Origin: DAOTTX01 sp034437515
GTDB taxonomy: Bacteria > Chloroflexota > Anaerolineae > Aggregatilineales > Phototrophicaceae
Direction: 5' to 3'
DNA: 36,527 bases
NCBI GenBank assembly: GCA_034437515.1
Contig: DAOTTX010000200.1
Span: forward strand, 1 to 36,527
Both the position numbers and the translations under genes were made by a program. Below the pieces are notes generated by a model, which was given only the letters and a program-made list of their open reading frames with translations, ran no database searches and was not told the DNA's origin. Below, piece by piece: positions 21,923 to 32,077 of the stretch; position 1 is the stretch's first letter; the number at the start of each line of letters is the position of its first letter.

Positions 21923-23854
21923 ATGAGACGACTCTTACCGCTCTTTCTGCTGCTGGCGCTGCTGCATATGGTGCCTGCCAGCACCCAAACCGACGACTAC
22001 ATCCGGGCTGATCGCCTCGGCATCGCGCATATCTCCACCTCGACGGAGATCACCTCGGCGGAACGTTACCGCCGGGCGCTGCTGTTGGGCGCAGGCTGGA
22101 ACCGCTGGCCCATCTATTGGGATCGTATCGAGACTGAACCGGGCCAATGGACATGGGACGACTACGACCGTCAGGTGCGCGCCGACCTGTTCTATGGGTT
22201 GCAGGTCAACGCAATCTTGATCGGCAGACCGAGCTTTTACGTCGATGAGGCCCGCATCACCGGCATCAGTGAGCCGATCTTCGCTGATGGCAGCGACCGT
22301 CCCGGCGAAGGTAAAACACTCAACCCTGATAACCCCTGGGTAAACTACGTCGCGCAAACGGTCGAACGCTACCGACCGGGCGGCACGCTGGCACAGGCGG
22401 GGGATCTGCCCAACGACACCGGTATCCGTGTGTGGGAAGTCTGGAACGAGCCGGATTTCTCGACGTTCTGGCAGGGCAGCTTTAACGACTACGCCCGGTT
22501 GCTGAAAACGTCCTACATCGTCGTCAAGTGGATCGACCCCGAAGCACAGGTGATGTTCGGCGGTTTGCTCTACCCCACACCGGAAAATTGGCTGGCGCAA
22601 GTGCTGGCGATCCTGATTAACGACCCACTGCGAGAGGAAAATAACTGGTACTTTGACATCGTCGGCGTGCATAACTACGGTGATCCCTGGCGCAGCGGCT
22701 GGCTCACACTTTACGTGCGGCAGACACTCATCGCCTATGGATTGGATAAGCCGATCTGGTTGAATGAAACCGGCCTGCCCGTCTGGGACGATTACCCCGG
22801 CCCGGTGTGGGATGCCGCCAGCCCCAGTCGCGGTACGCTCGATCAGCAGGCGTGGTTTTTGATCCAGAGTGCGGTGTTCGCATGGGAAGAAGGCGCGGAG
22901 AAAGTCTTTTATCACCAGCTTTACGACGATTGCGGTGACCAACCCGCCGGGACGAACTTCAGCCCGCACAACGGCGAACTCTGCCGTGATGGGGTGCTGT
23001 GTGCCGGGGACGCTTTCGGCATGTATCGCAACGTGACCGGCGCGGTGTGCTTCAGCCAGCATCCCCAACCGGATACGCCACGCCCGGTAACACGCGCCTT
23101 CCGTCTATTGGCGGAGGTGTTCGGCACGGTCGAATTCACCAACGGCGAGCGCGTCTTTGAAGACCGGCGCTTCGTGACGCTCACCTTTGACCGCCCGACG
23201 ACCAACGAACGCATCACCGTGATGTGGAACGGCACCACCGAAGCGGCGGCGCTGGCATGGTCGGCGGTCGGGTTGGACGGTCGTCTGCTTTCGCTCGATA
23301 ACACCGCTGTCATCACCCCGGATGAGAACGGCGTTTACATGATTGATCTGCCGCCCGCGCTGGATGACGTGGACATGAGCAACAGTCCGCAAGCTGGCCC
23401 GGCGATTGGTGGTTCCCCGCACATTTTGATCGAAACGGTGGGTGGTAACACGCAGGATGTGCTGGTTGACCTCGACGCCGGGAACGTCGAACCCGTGCCA
23501 ACCGAGGCCGCCGCCGATAGTACGCCGACCACACCACGTCCACGCCCGACGGTTGACCCCCTACGGGATGCACAAGCACCCAGCGCGACCGTCACGCCGC
23601 TGCCCCCGGTCAGTGAGGCGACCTTTACCGTCGCGTGGTCAGGCCGGGACGACAGCGGCATCGACCGGTATTTGATCTGGGTGCGGGTGGATGGCGGGAC
23701 GTGGCTCCCCTGGTTGGAAACAGACGCCACCAGCGCGGAATATAACGGCACTAGCGGCAGCAGCTACGAATTCGCGGCCTGGGCGGTCGATCTCGCCGGG
23801 AACTGGTCACCGGGCACGGACATCGTCGCACAGACCAGCACACGGGTAGAATGA
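21923..23854 (+). CDS. Secreted clan GH-A glycoside hydrolase with a C-terminal Fn3-like domain
   Basis: A 643-residue protein with signal peptide (MRRLLPLFLLLALLHMVPAS). The TIM-barrel part (about 30-370) has WEVWNEPDFS with acid/base Glu176 and IWLNETGLP with nucleophile Glu282; this NEP/ETG pair is typical of clan GH-A (GH39- or GH5-like). Residues about 370-500 are beta-rich. After a Pro/Thr linker (TPTTPRPRPTVDP) comes a Fn3-like domain ending WAVDLAGNWSPGT. It probably acts on glycans outside the cell, but the substrate is not known. The weak ribosome site suggests low expression. It is convergent with the serine protease gene. Confidence 0.82.
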   Translation: MRRLLPLFLLLALLHMVPASTQTDDYIRADRLGIAHISTSTEITSAERYRRALLLGAGWNRWPIYWDRIETEPGQWTWDDYDRQVRADLFYGLQVNAILIGRPSFYVDEARITGISEPIFADGSDRPGEGKTLNPDNPWVNYVAQTVERYRPGGTLAQAGDLPNDTGIRVWEVWNEPDFSTFWQGSFNDYARLLKTSYIVVKWIDPEAQVMFGGLLYPTPENWLAQVLAILINDPLREENNWYFDIVGVHNYGDPWRSGWLTLYVRQTLIAYGLDKPIWLNETGLPVWDDYPGPVWDAASPSRGTLDQQAWFLIQSAVFAWEEGAEKVFYHQLYDDCGDQPAGTNFSPHNGELCRDGVLCAGDAFGMYRNVTGAVCFSQHPQPDTPRPVTRAFRLLAEVFGTVEFTNGERVFEDRRFVTLTFDRPTTNERITVMWNGTTEAAALAWSAVGLDGRLLSLDNTAVITPDENGVYMIDLPPALDDVDMSNSPQAGPAIGGSPHILIETVGGNTQDVLVDLDAGNVEPVPTEAAADSTPTTPRPRPTVDPLRDAQAPSATVTPLPPVSEATFTVAWSGRDDSGIDRYLIWVRVDGGTWLPWLETDATSAEYNGTSGSSYEFAAWAVDLAGNWSPGTDIVAQTSTRVE

Positions 23855-23865
23855 GGGAATAGCGA

Positions 23866-26055
23866 TCAGCCTGTGATCGTAAACGTATAATCGGTATCAT
23901 TCCAGGGGCCAAAGCCGCCCCACCCCCAGGATTCCATGTACCAGTTATAGATGCCTGCCGGTAGTCCCGCTTCCGGGCTGTACTGGCAGGTACCGCTGTC
24001 ACAGTTGGCGTCTTCCGCGGAAACCCACACGTCGATGTGGGTGCTGGCGGTGGGTTCGGTGACGCCGATCCACAGGTGATACCAGTCGGCGTTCTCGTCC
24101 GGCGTCCACTGGAAGGCCGGGTAGCCGCGCCCGACCGTGCTGCCCTGTAGCGGTGCCAACCGGTCGATTGCTGCCGGGGGCACCAGCGCGGTCTGGAACT
24201 GCCCCTGCATCCCCACGCTGTTCCAGGGACCGAGGCCCGCCATATTCCAGCTTTGCATCCAGATCTCATAGGCGGTGTTGTTCTTCAGGGTGATTTCCGG
24301 CGTGTACTGGCAAACACCACCAGCACACATCTCCTCAGCGGCGACCCACGTTTGCAGTGCGGTCTCACCGGCGGTCGTGCCGACCCAGATGTGATACCAC
24401 GCCGCGCTAGAGGCCGCCCATTCGTAGGTGGGTTGCAGCGTCTCGGTGACGGTGGCGGCTGGCCCGGTGATGTTGACCTGCGGCGGGACGGTCAAACCGG
24501 CTACCATTGTGAACTGATTTTCGCCGCTCCATTGACCTTCAGGGCCGATGTCGTTCCAGCTTTGCACCCACCACTGATATTGACCGCTGACCAGCGCCAC
24601 GTCGAGGCTACACACACCGTCCGCGCAGATGACGTTGTTGTCATACCAATCATCGTGGGCGGCGCGGTTGCCATCGTAGACGTAAACTTGATACCACGTC
24701 GCCATTGCCGGTTGCGCCCATTGCAGGCGCATCTCCCCGCTACCGTTGAGGCTGGTACGCAGGCCGGTGGGGGCCGGGGCTTGTAGATACCCTTGCAGCC
24801 GGGGCCAGAGTTCGCTGATCTTGATGCCGGAATTGGCAAAACCGCTTGCCCGGCAGGTGTTGTCATCGAAGACGCCCGTGCCCCAATTGTGTAAGGCGAT
24901 GACGCCGTGCGTCTGTGCGGAGATGACCGGCGAACCGGAACTACCGCCGGTCGTGTCACAGAAGTAGGCGACCTTGTCGGTACGTCCGTTCATAACAATG
25001 TCGTTGATGCGGCACACCCCGCCCGCGTCCTGATCGCTGTTGATGCCGAACTGCTTCGGCTCTCCGCCGCCGTGCTGCGGGATGTAGATGGCCTCGCCGG
25101 GTTCGGGGTCACGGGGGTCAAGCCGTAGATAACCGAACGGCGCGACCTGTGCGAAGCTCTCCGGCATCAGTGAGAACAGCGAATAATCCAGTGTAAAGTC
25201 ACTGTCGATGAGTGTTTGCCCGGTGACTTTGGTCACGTTGGTGGTCGGCAGCGAATCATTTGAGTGGCCAATGGCGCTGCACATCGATTGTTCGCGCTGG
25301 TAGTTGAACCAGATTTCCGTCGTGGGGAGTTGCGCCTGTTCTTCGATGCAGTGCTGGTTGGTCAGCATATGATTGTTCGGGCCGACACGCCAGCCGGTAC
25401 ACACCCATTGACCGCTCTCGACGATCAGCAGCGCGACCGGTGCGGTGTTGGCGAAGTGTTCCGGGTGGCTTTCCCGATAGCAGGCCACATCGACGCGCTC
25501 ATTTGCACCGCAGGTGGATTGCAATTCGCTAAAATCACCAAAAGGGCGGCTCTGCGTGTCGAAGTTCACATTGAGGCCATGGGTGAAGCCATCCACGACG
25601 ACCCGCGATCCACCATTGGCGCTGTGCAGCCGCACAATTGCGCGATCACCGCTGATCGACATCGCCCAGAAGCCGGGGTTGCGGTCGGTGGTGAAAGCCG
25701 CGCCGGGGTAGGTATAGACCTCGCTGCCAGCGGGGTTAGCGACGGTCACCGTGTCGCCCTCGGCAAGTTGCATGTGTGCAAAATGCACTTTGACGAAACT
25801 CGCGCCGGGGCGTGTGATCTCAAAAGCACCACTGCGACCTTCCAGCGCGGCCTCCACACCGGCGATCTGACCGATGCGCGTGAGTTCGGGTTGGTCGGGG
25901 CCAGCGTCAAGAGTCGCGGCGGTATAAGTCACGGGAACGAAACGGCGGTCGTCGGCGTCCTGTGCTTGTGTGAAAGAGATCGTTACAAGAAATAATGTCA
26001 GACTAAAAACGGTCGTTAGTAATATTTTAAATAAGTTTGTATGTGCCTGAAACAC
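23866..26055 (-). CDS. Secreted trypsin-like serine protease with three aromatic-rich C-terminal repeats
   Basis: A 729-residue protein. The start is GTG at 26055 with GAGGG 5 bases before it; no ATG comes before the signal peptide (ILLTTVFSLTLFLVTISFTQAQ). After a beta-rich N-terminal region the protease domain has His235 (LTNQHCIEE), Asp290 (LDYSLFSL) and Ser375 (GGSSGSPVI), an intact chymotrypsin-type triad like that of lysyl endopeptidases. Three Fn3-like repeats of about 90-100 residues follow from about residue 425, each with WY..WVG or similar, a C-x3-G-x-C pair and SWN..G.GPW. These probably bind polymers or the cell surface. The target is unknown. Confidence 0.85.
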   Translation of the reverse strand: MFQAHTNLFKILLTTVFSLTLFLVTISFTQAQDADDRRFVPVTYTAATLDAGPDQPELTRIGQIAGVEAALEGRSGAFEITRPGASFVKVHFAHMQLAEGDTVTVANPAGSEVYTYPGAAFTTDRNPGFWAMSISGDRAIVRLHSANGGSRVVVDGFTHGLNVNFDTQSRPFGDFSELQSTCGANERVDVACYRESHPEHFANTAPVALLIVESGQWVCTGWRVGPNNHMLTNQHCIEEQAQLPTTEIWFNYQREQSMCSAIGHSNDSLPTTNVTKVTGQTLIDSDFTLDYSLFSLMPESFAQVAPFGYLRLDPRDPEPGEAIYIPQHGGGEPKQFGINSDQDAGGVCRINDIVMNGRTDKVAYFCDTTGGSSGSPVISAQTHGVIALHNWGTGVFDDNTCRASGFANSGIKISELWPRLQGYLQAPAPTGLRTSLNGSGEMRLQWAQPAMATWYQVYVYDGNRAAHDDWYDNNVICADGVCSLDVALVSGQYQWWVQSWNDIGPEGQWSGENQFTMVAGLTVPPQVNITGPAATVTETLQPTYEWAASSAAWYHIWVGTTAGETALQTWVAAEEMCAGGVCQYTPEITLKNNTAYEIWMQSWNMAGLGPWNSVGMQGQFQTALVPPAAIDRLAPLQGSTVGRGYPAFQWTPDENADWYHLWIGVTEPTASTHIDVWVSAEDANCDSGTCQYSPEAGLPAGIYNWYMESWGWGGFGPWNDTDYTFTITG

Positions 26056-26276
26056 AGTGTCCCTCGTTGCAGATTACGCGATTGTTATCTCTATGATGCT
26101 ATTAGTTTAGCACAAAAATCTAATTGTTATAGCCAAATTAAGCAATAAACTTATGAATTTTTACCAAAGAATTCCTAAAAATCGGCTATGATAGGAAAGG
26201 TAGCATTACAGCTAACATAGAATTTGCGTTGTCAAATCGTATATCAGGTTACAAAAGACAAGCATAGGACGAGTGC

Positions 26277-29200
26277 ATGGGTTCAAAACTAGAGCGTAAG
26301 ACATTACAGGATCCTCTCACGATTGACCGGCGTTACCGACTCATCGAGGAGATCGGACGTGGTGGTATGAGTATCGTCTACCAGGCTCATGACCGGCTGA
26401 ACAACCAGCACCTCGCGCTCAAACGCATGTTGGCTCCGGAGACGGTCTCCGTTACCGGGGCGACGGACGACTCGACCATTGGGGATGAGTTCCGTATGGC
26501 GATGGCACAGGAATTCCGTCTGTTATCTTCCCTGCGTCACCCGAATATCATCAGTGTGCTGGATTACGGCTTTGACAGCGCGGGGCGGCAACCCTATTTC
26601 ACGATGGACTTGCTCGAAACCGACACTACGATCCTCGACGCGGGGCAGCCCCTACCACCGGAAGGCAAGGTGCATCTGGTCGTACAGATGTTGCAGGCGT
26701 TGGTTTACCTGCACCGGCGCGGCATCATCCACCGTGACCTCAAGCCGAATAACGTGCTGGTGGCTGATGGTCAGGTCAAGCTGCTGGATTTCGGTCTTTC
26801 GACACGGCTCGATCAAGAAAATGACCTGCCCCCGGCGGGGACGCTGGCTTATATGTCCCCGGAAACGCTGCGTGGCATCCCGGCGAGTGAGGTCTCCGAC
26901 CTGTACGCGGTCGGTGTGATGCTCTATGAGTTGTTCGCGGGTCAGCATCCACTGGAAACGGACAACCCCGGTATGCTCGTCCAGAACATCTTTGAGATGA
27001 CACCCGACATGAGCCGGATGGACTGCCGACCGGAGATCAGCTACATTGCCGAGCGGCTGCTGGCGAAACCCGCCTATGAACGTTACAACGACGCTGAAAC
27101 GGTCATCGCCGCGCTGAGTGAAGCCATCAACCGGCCTATCCCGGTGGAGACGGTCGCCATCCGTGAGAGTTTCTTGCAGGCCGCGCAGTTCGTCGGGCGT
27201 GATGACGAGTTCGCCCACCTGACCGGTGTACTGGCGGACGCCGAACATGGCAGCGGCGCGAGTTGGCTGATCGGCGGGGAGAGCGGCATCGGCAAATCAC
27301 GCCTGGTCGATGAACTACGCAGTATCGCACTGGTGCGCGGTGTCACCGTGTTGCGTGGGCGGGCCATCAGTGAAACCGGCAAGGCCTATCAGATGTGGCG
27401 GGGGGTGGTGCGCTGGCTATGCCTGAACGCCACGCTCACTCCGGTAGAAGCGGGTATCCTCCAGCCGATTGTGCCGAACATCGCCCGGTTGACGGGTGTG
27501 CAACCGGGGACGGTCGCAGAACTTGAACCGGACGCGATGCGCTCCCGGTTGCAATCACTGATCGTCGAGTTGTTCCAGCGTGTGCATGACGGTCGTCCGC
27601 ACATGCTGGTGTTGGAAGACCTGCATTGGGGCGGCGGTGAGGAACTCCGTCTTTTGAACCGGCTCAACCAGATCGTCAGCGGGTTGCCGTTGTTGGTCGT
27701 CGCCACCTTCCGCGACGACGACACCCCCGCCCTGCCCGAACAATTGCCAGCGATGCAGACCATGACACTGCAACGGTTAGGGGATGCCAGCATCGCCGCG
27801 CTGAGTCAATCCATGCTGGGCGCGAGCGGCACCCGCCCGGAAGTGCTCGACCTGCTGCGTCGGGAAACACAGGGCAACGTCTTCTTTCTCGTCGAGGTGG
27901 TGCGCGTGCTGGCGGAGGAAGCCGGACGGCTGGATTACATCGGCACGATGACGCTGCCGCAGCAGGTCTTCGCCGGTGGGATGCGGCAGGTCGTCCAGCG
28001 GCGCTTGAATCTGGTCACACGCGAGGATTACCGGTTGCTGCGGGTCGCAGCGGTGGTCGGACGTGAGATCGACCTCGACCTGCTGCGTGAGATCGCCCCC
28101 GATGCCGACCTGGAACACTGGCTGATCGCCTGTTCTGATGCCGCTGTGCTCGATGTGGGCGATACCGGCGGCACCGGGGCGCATTGGCGCTTCGCCCATG
28201 ATACGCTGCGCGAGTCCCTGCTGGATGACCTGACCCGTGCCCAACGACGTGAAATCCACACGGATGTGGCCCGCGCAATTGAGAAGGTCTACGGCACGAC
28301 ACCGGAGGCACGCGATGCTCAGGTGCCGGCGTTGGCCTACCATTGGGCGCAGGCCGGGGAGCGCATCAAGGAACGGCAGTACAGCATCGCCGCCGGGGAA
28401 CAAGCCCTGCGCAACGGCGCTTATCAGGAGGCGATCACGCTGCTCTTACGGGCGCTAGAACTCTACGATGAGCAGATCATCAACGTGGTCGAGCGTGCCA
28501 GTATCCAGCGGCGGCTTGGGCAGGCGTATCTCAATATCGGTGATCTCACACAGGGACGCACCGCATTTCTACGGGCGCTGCACCTGCTGGGTTACCCGGA
28601 ACCGGACAGCGCGGGGACGCTCACACTTGCGCTTTCCGCACAACTTCTAAAAGGCGGCCTACGCTTGTTCGGCTTGCCCGGTCGCCGACGCCCCGACACG
28701 CAGCACGACATCATACGCCAGGCCGCTGATATTTACTCTCGGCTCGCGGAGATTTATTATTATGGCAACCAGTCGCTGCCGGGCGTCCATGCGGCGCTGC
28801 GGGCGCTCCACCTCGCGGAGAAGGCCGGCCCCTCACCGGAGCTGGCACGCGGTTACATCAATATGTGCCTGGGCGCGACCGTCAACACCCCTTTCGATTG
28901 GATGGCACGCACCTACGAACAACGGGCGCTCGATGTGAGCGGCAGGCTAGAAGACGCCGCAACCCAGGCCGAGGTCATGCTTGTCAGCGGGGTTTACCGC
29001 GCCGGGCGTGGCGATTGGGAACGTGCCCAGACGCAACTGCAAGCCAGCGCCGAGTTGTTCGCGCAACTGCGCCATAGCAAACGGCAAGAGCAGGCGCTCA
29101 CGTCCATCGGGCATATGCACGCGATTCGCGGTTATTTCGCCGCGGTACTTGAGGTCAACCAGATCGTGTTAGCATCCGCCCGAAGCCGGAGCGATGCGCA

Positions 29201-29828
29201 GATGCAAGGCTCCGCCCTGGTATGGCAGGCGGCGGCCTACGTGATGCTAAATCAGAACGAAACCGCACTCCAGCGCATCCAGCAGGCGTATCCGTTGTTC
29301 GTCAACAGTGAAGACCAGGGCTTGCAGATCATTGGTTATGCGGTGCTGGCGCTCGCCGAACTCCGCGCTGACCGGGCCAACCCTGAACCGGCGCTGGCAC
29401 ACGCACAGATCGCGCTTGACCTGCTGACCACCGTGCCGACCTCGTACTCCGCGCTGCCCGCGATCAGTGGCATCGCCGGGATGACGCTCAACCTGTGGGA
29501 AAACAGCCCGTCCGAATATGGCACCAAAGCGCAGAAAGCCAGCGCCGCCGCGTTGGAGGCGCTGGTCACCTACTCCAAGACTTTCCCTATCGGCTGGCCT
29601 CTGACGTATCTGTGGCAAGGGAAACGAGCCTGGTTGCTTGGCAAACACAAGCAGGCGTTCAAATTATGGGGGCGCAGTTTAGAAGCCGCCAGCCAGCAGG
29701 ATAACATGGTTGCGGCGGCCTATGCCCACCTGGAACTGAGCCATCATAGCGAGAGCGAGGCCGCGCGAGACCGCCATGATGCCGAGGCGAAAGCCCTTTT
29801 CACGGCGCTAGGCATTGATGGTGTTTAG
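26277..29828 (+). CDS. Ser/Thr protein kinase fused to an AAA/STAND-like ATPase and a TPR-rich C-terminal region
   Basis: An 1183-residue protein from ATG 26277, preceded by an AT-rich divergent gap of 221 bp (26056-26276) in which I see no clear promoter. The kinase domain (about 20-290) has the P-loop G27-RGGMSIVY35, Lys49, HRDLKPNN at 152-159, and DFG at 171-173, so it should be active. The ATPase part (about 300-640) has Walker A GESGIGKS (334-341) and Walker B LVLED (444-448). The rest is helical with TPR-like units. This is the layout of PknK-type proteins and related bacterial kinase-ATPase fusions that sense and relay signals through phosphorylation. No LuxR DNA-binding domain is seen at the C terminus. 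The target is not known; the STAS-like gene 170 bp downstream is a candidate partner (inference). Confidence 0.92.
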   Translation: MGSKLERKTLQDPLTIDRRYRLIEEIGRGGMSIVYQAHDRLNNQHLALKRMLAPETVSVTGATDDSTIGDEFRMAMAQEFRLLSSLRHPNIISVLDYGFDSAGRQPYFTMDLLETDTTILDAGQPLPPEGKVHLVVQMLQALVYLHRRGIIHRDLKPNNVLVADGQVKLLDFGLSTRLDQENDLPPAGTLAYMSPETLRGIPASEVSDLYAVGVMLYELFAGQHPLETDNPGMLVQNIFEMTPDMSRMDCRPEISYIAERLLAKPAYERYNDAETVIAALSEAINRPIPVETVAIRESFLQAAQFVGRDDEFAHLTGVLADAEHGSGASWLIGGESGIGKSRLVDELRSIALVRGVTVLRGRAISETGKAYQMWRGVVRWLCLNATLTPVEAGILQPIVPNIARLTGVQPGTVAELEPDAMRSRLQSLIVELFQRVHDGRPHMLVLEDLHWGGGEELRLLNRLNQIVSGLPLLVVATFRDDDTPALPEQLPAMQTMTLQRLGDASIAALSQSMLGASGTRPEVLDLLRRETQGNVFFLVEVVRVLAEEAGRLDYIGTMTLPQQVFAGGMRQVVQRRLNLVTREDYRLLRVAAVVGREIDLDLLREIAPDADLEHWLIACSDAAVLDVGDTGGTGAHWRFAHDTLRESLLDDLTRAQRREIHTDVARAIEKVYGTTPEARDAQVPALAYHWAQAGERIKERQYSIAAGEQALRNGAYQEAITLLLRALELYDEQIINVVERASIQRRLGQAYLNIGDLTQGRTAFLRALHLLGYPEPDSAGTLTLALSAQLLKGGLRLFGLPGRRRPDTQHDIIRQAADIYSRLAEIYYYGNQSLPGVHAALRALHLAEKAGPSPELARGYINMCLGATVNTPFDWMARTYEQRALDVSGRLEDAATQAEVMLVSGVYRAGRGDWERAQTQLQASAELFAQLRHSKRQEQALTSIGHMHAIRGYFAAVLEVNQIVLASARSRSDAQMQGSALVWQAAAYVMLNQNETALQRIQQAYPLFVNSEDQGLQIIGYAVLALAELRADRANPEPALAHAQIALDLLTTVPTSYSALPAISGIAGMTLNLWENSPSEYGTKAQKASAAALEALVTYSKTFPIGWPLTYLWQGKRAWLLGKHKQAFKLWGRSLEAASQQDNMVAAAYAHLELSHHSESEAARDRHDAEAKALFTALGIDGV

Positions 29829-29998
29829 TGTTTCTTCATCTATAATCACGTAGAATTGTTATATACTGCATATGAACGATCAAGATAGTAAAACATTTAT
29901 TTCCCCCTGAATTGTTAAACTTATTTTTGTGGTCTTTTACTTTGAAAGACTCAACAACCATCAGTTACCGGATGATTCCGGTCACAGGAGGGATACTT

Positions 29999-30394
29999 AT
30001 GCCTGTCAATGTACAACAAATACCTGGTGAACCCATTATCCAGGTTCAGATGAATGGACAAATCACGTCCAAAGACATTAACACTATTATCCGTGAATGT
30101 GCGCGGTTGACCGAAGGCGTCGAGCATAAAATCTATCGCATCACGGACATCACCGAGGCGGAAATCTCGCTGACGGAGATCCTGGCTATTGCGAACGTCG
30201 TCCGTGCGGATGTGCCAGCATCATCGACCGATCCGCGCTTCGTGCCGATCTTCGTCGGCAACGCCAAGACCTCACGACTCTACACCGATATTCTGCGCAA
30301 GCAGGCGTTTAACGGTGAGGGGCTACCGTTCTTCAACACCATGGAGACCGCGCTCAATTACGTTCGGGAAGATCGGGCCGTCGAAACGGTGTAA
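29999..30394 (+). CDS. SpoIIAA/STAS-like small protein downstream of the kinase
   Basis: A 131-residue protein from ATG 29999; AGGAGGG at 29986-29992 fixes this start against an upstream in-frame one at 29912. It has the strand-helix-strand layout of short SpoIIAA-like proteins: PIIQVQMNGQITSKDINTII, then IYRITDITEAEISLTEILAIANVV, and the end LPFFNTMETALNYVRED. The usual phosphorylatable Ser of SpoIIAA is not evident. It may be a target or partner of the kinase or of the PP2C phosphatase at 34210; this is inference. Two weak -10 boxes (TATAAT 29841, TATACT 29862) precede it. Confidence 0.65.
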   Translation: MPVNVQQIPGEPIIQVQMNGQITSKDINTIIRECARLTEGVEHKIYRITDITEAEISLTEILAIANVVRADVPASSTDPRFVPIFVGNAKTSRLYTDILRKQAFNGEGLPFFNTMETALNYVREDRAVETV

Positions 30395-30654
30395 CCGCCG
30401 GGCGCTGCATCGGCTCCCATCCCCCTCGCCCTCGTAGACGGTTGGCCGGGGGACGTTCACCCATAAATCCGCAAAATGCACGAATAAGACAATCTCTAAT
30501 AAATCAGCCTGGAGATGTTCAACGCGCCACTGGTTGAAAAACGGGCGGCTACGATCTGCGTGAGTGGGAATCGGTAACGCATAACGATAGATCACCACAG
30601 ATCAACACCGTACCTGTCCCTTTAGTGGACGGGGCTCGGGTCGCCGGAGGCCCT
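30395..30654. other. Intergenic region with remnants of GC-rich repeats
   Basis: There is no gene. The left part (CCCCCTCGCCCTCGTAGACGG, ending GGCCGGGGGAC) looks like a decayed copy of the GC-rich repeat family, and GTCC/GGAC arms occur near 30615-30630. The right end joins the heptamer array. No terminator is obvious for either convergent gene. Confidence 0.35.
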
Positions 30655-30679
30655 CGGCACTCATCACTTACAACTCAAT
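30655..30679. repeat. Short heptamer array at the 3' end of the AAA ATPase gene
   Basis: ACTCATC, ACTTACA and ACTCAAT follow each other in 7-base steps at 30659-30679. CGGCACTCATCACTTAC (30655-30671) matches 3927-3943 at 15 of 17 bases. The array abuts the stop codon (30679-30681) of the minus-strand gene, as the larger array does for the CHAD gene. Confidence 0.6.
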
Positions 30680-31986
30680 CAGGACGCATTTAGCTTCTGC
30701 AAGAAGCTCTGCTTCTTCGACGCGGAACGTGTCAGGAAGTCGTCGCGGGCGTCGATCTGGTCGCGCAGACGTTCGTAGGAACGTTCCAGCATGTCGAAGG
30801 TGAGTTCGTTCAGGTCATCATAGGCGACGTGCGTCAGCGCGTAGATGGCGACCTCACGCACGAACGCACCAGGATAGCCGACCAGCTTCTCCGCGATGGC
30901 GCGGTGCTCGTCCTGCCACATATCGCCGAGATACTGGTGCAGCATCTTCTCGGCGTCGTTTTCAGTGCGCACTTCGGGGATGATGAAGATGCGATCCAAA
31001 CGACCGGGCCGCTTGAGCACACGCTCGTCGATGGACTCCGGATAGTTGGTCGTCGCCACCAGCAATGAGCCTTTATCGTTCATCGCTGACTCCGCGCCAT
31101 CAAGCACGTTGAGCACAAGCGCCTTCTGCTCATCGTGCAGGTAGGCGTCCATCTCTTCAAGGATGATGAGCGTGGGCAGGTTGCTATCCGACGCGACCGA
31201 AAGCGCGTATTCGATCTTGTCAAAGGTCGGCCCGCTGCGATCCGCGCTGGAAACGTACACGACCAGATATTCACGGTCGAGCGCCCACTTCGCCAACGCA
31301 TTACACAGCATGGTCTTGCCGGTGCCGGGCACACCCGCTAGCAGCAGTTTACGGAACGGCTTGAGCTTCAGCCGTTGGTAGACATCAATACCTTTGACGA
31401 AAAACGACTCGACGTCTTCGAGCAGGTCTTCTTTGAGCTGGCTGGGCAGGATGATGTCTTCCCAATCGACGGTCGGCTCAAACGAGGACGAATGCCCGCC
31501 GATGACGATCACCTTGCGCGTCGGCTCCAACGAACGGATGAGGCGGTCACATTCTTCGATGAAGACCGACCACACCTCGGTAAACTCGACCGGCAGGCAC
31601 GCCACCGTCACCAGATCGCCCTCGTCGGTGTAATAGGCCGACATGACCAGCACTTCGACCGTCTCATCACCGTCGATGGCCTTGAACGTGTAGCGGAACG
31701 CACCGGTATGGTAGGTCACCACCCCGTTGTAAGCGTGTGTGTTGAAATTCACCAGCGCATCACAGGCCAGGCGTTCGTGCCCGACGAAGGTGTACGCATC
31801 TTTCAGCGGCTTTTCCTGCTCAAAGCGGCGCAGCACCACCTGATGCGCACAGGAATTCGCGGTGAGTAAGTTGTAGAGGTTTTGATTAGCACGATCAGGC
31901 AGCCATTGGGCTTCGATCCACCGACCCATAATATCGGTTTTGAGTGTTTGTGCAGCCTGGCGTTTTTCGTAAAAGTTATTGTACAT
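30679..31986 (-). CDS. AAA+ ATPase with a unique N-terminal half
   Basis: A 435-residue protein from ATG 31986 (an in-frame TTG at 32010 lacks support). Residues 1-180 do not resemble a known domain to me. The AAA+ module has Walker A GVPGTGKT (218-225), Walker B LIILEE (273-278), where Glu277 stands in place of the usual Asp, sensor 1 ATTN (311-314) and the arginine region RPGRLDR (326-332). These RPGR-type features are shared with Cdc48/FtsH-like and Vps4-like classical AAA proteins. The N-terminal half may bind the substrate. Function is probably protein remodelling, not defined here. Confidence 0.85.
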   Translation of the reverse strand: MYNNFYEKRQAAQTLKTDIMGRWIEAQWLPDRANQNLYNLLTANSCAHQVVLRRFEQEKPLKDAYTFVGHERLACDALVNFNTHAYNGVVTYHTGAFRYTFKAIDGDETVEVLVMSAYYTDEGDLVTVACLPVEFTEVWSVFIEECDRLIRSLEPTRKVIVIGGHSSSFEPTVDWEDIILPSQLKEDLLEDVESFFVKGIDVYQRLKLKPFRKLLLAGVPGTGKTMLCNALAKWALDREYLVVYVSSADRSGPTFDKIEYALSVASDSNLPTLIILEEMDAYLHDEQKALVLNVLDGAESAMNDKGSLLVATTNYPESIDERVLKRPGRLDRIFIIPEVRTENDAEKMLHQYLGDMWQDEHRAIAEKLVGYPGAFVREVAIYALTHVAYDDLNELTFDMLERSYERLRDQIDARDDFLTRSASKKQSFLQKLNAS

Positions 31987-32077
31987 GGTTGGCTTTGTTT
32001 TCTGTATCAATCGATAGACAGTCTTATCCTACAACAGATTTGCGGTCACGGCGTGCCTTGCGACCGTAAAAGTTTAT

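Noticed and set aside
21935..23068. 377-codon minus-strand frame inside the glycoside hydrolase gene
   Set aside because: No domain; the plus strand has the signal peptide and both catalytic Glu motifs.
25264..25995. 243-codon plus-strand frame inside the protease gene
   Set aside because: Antisense shadow; the minus strand encodes the intact His/Asp/Ser triad.
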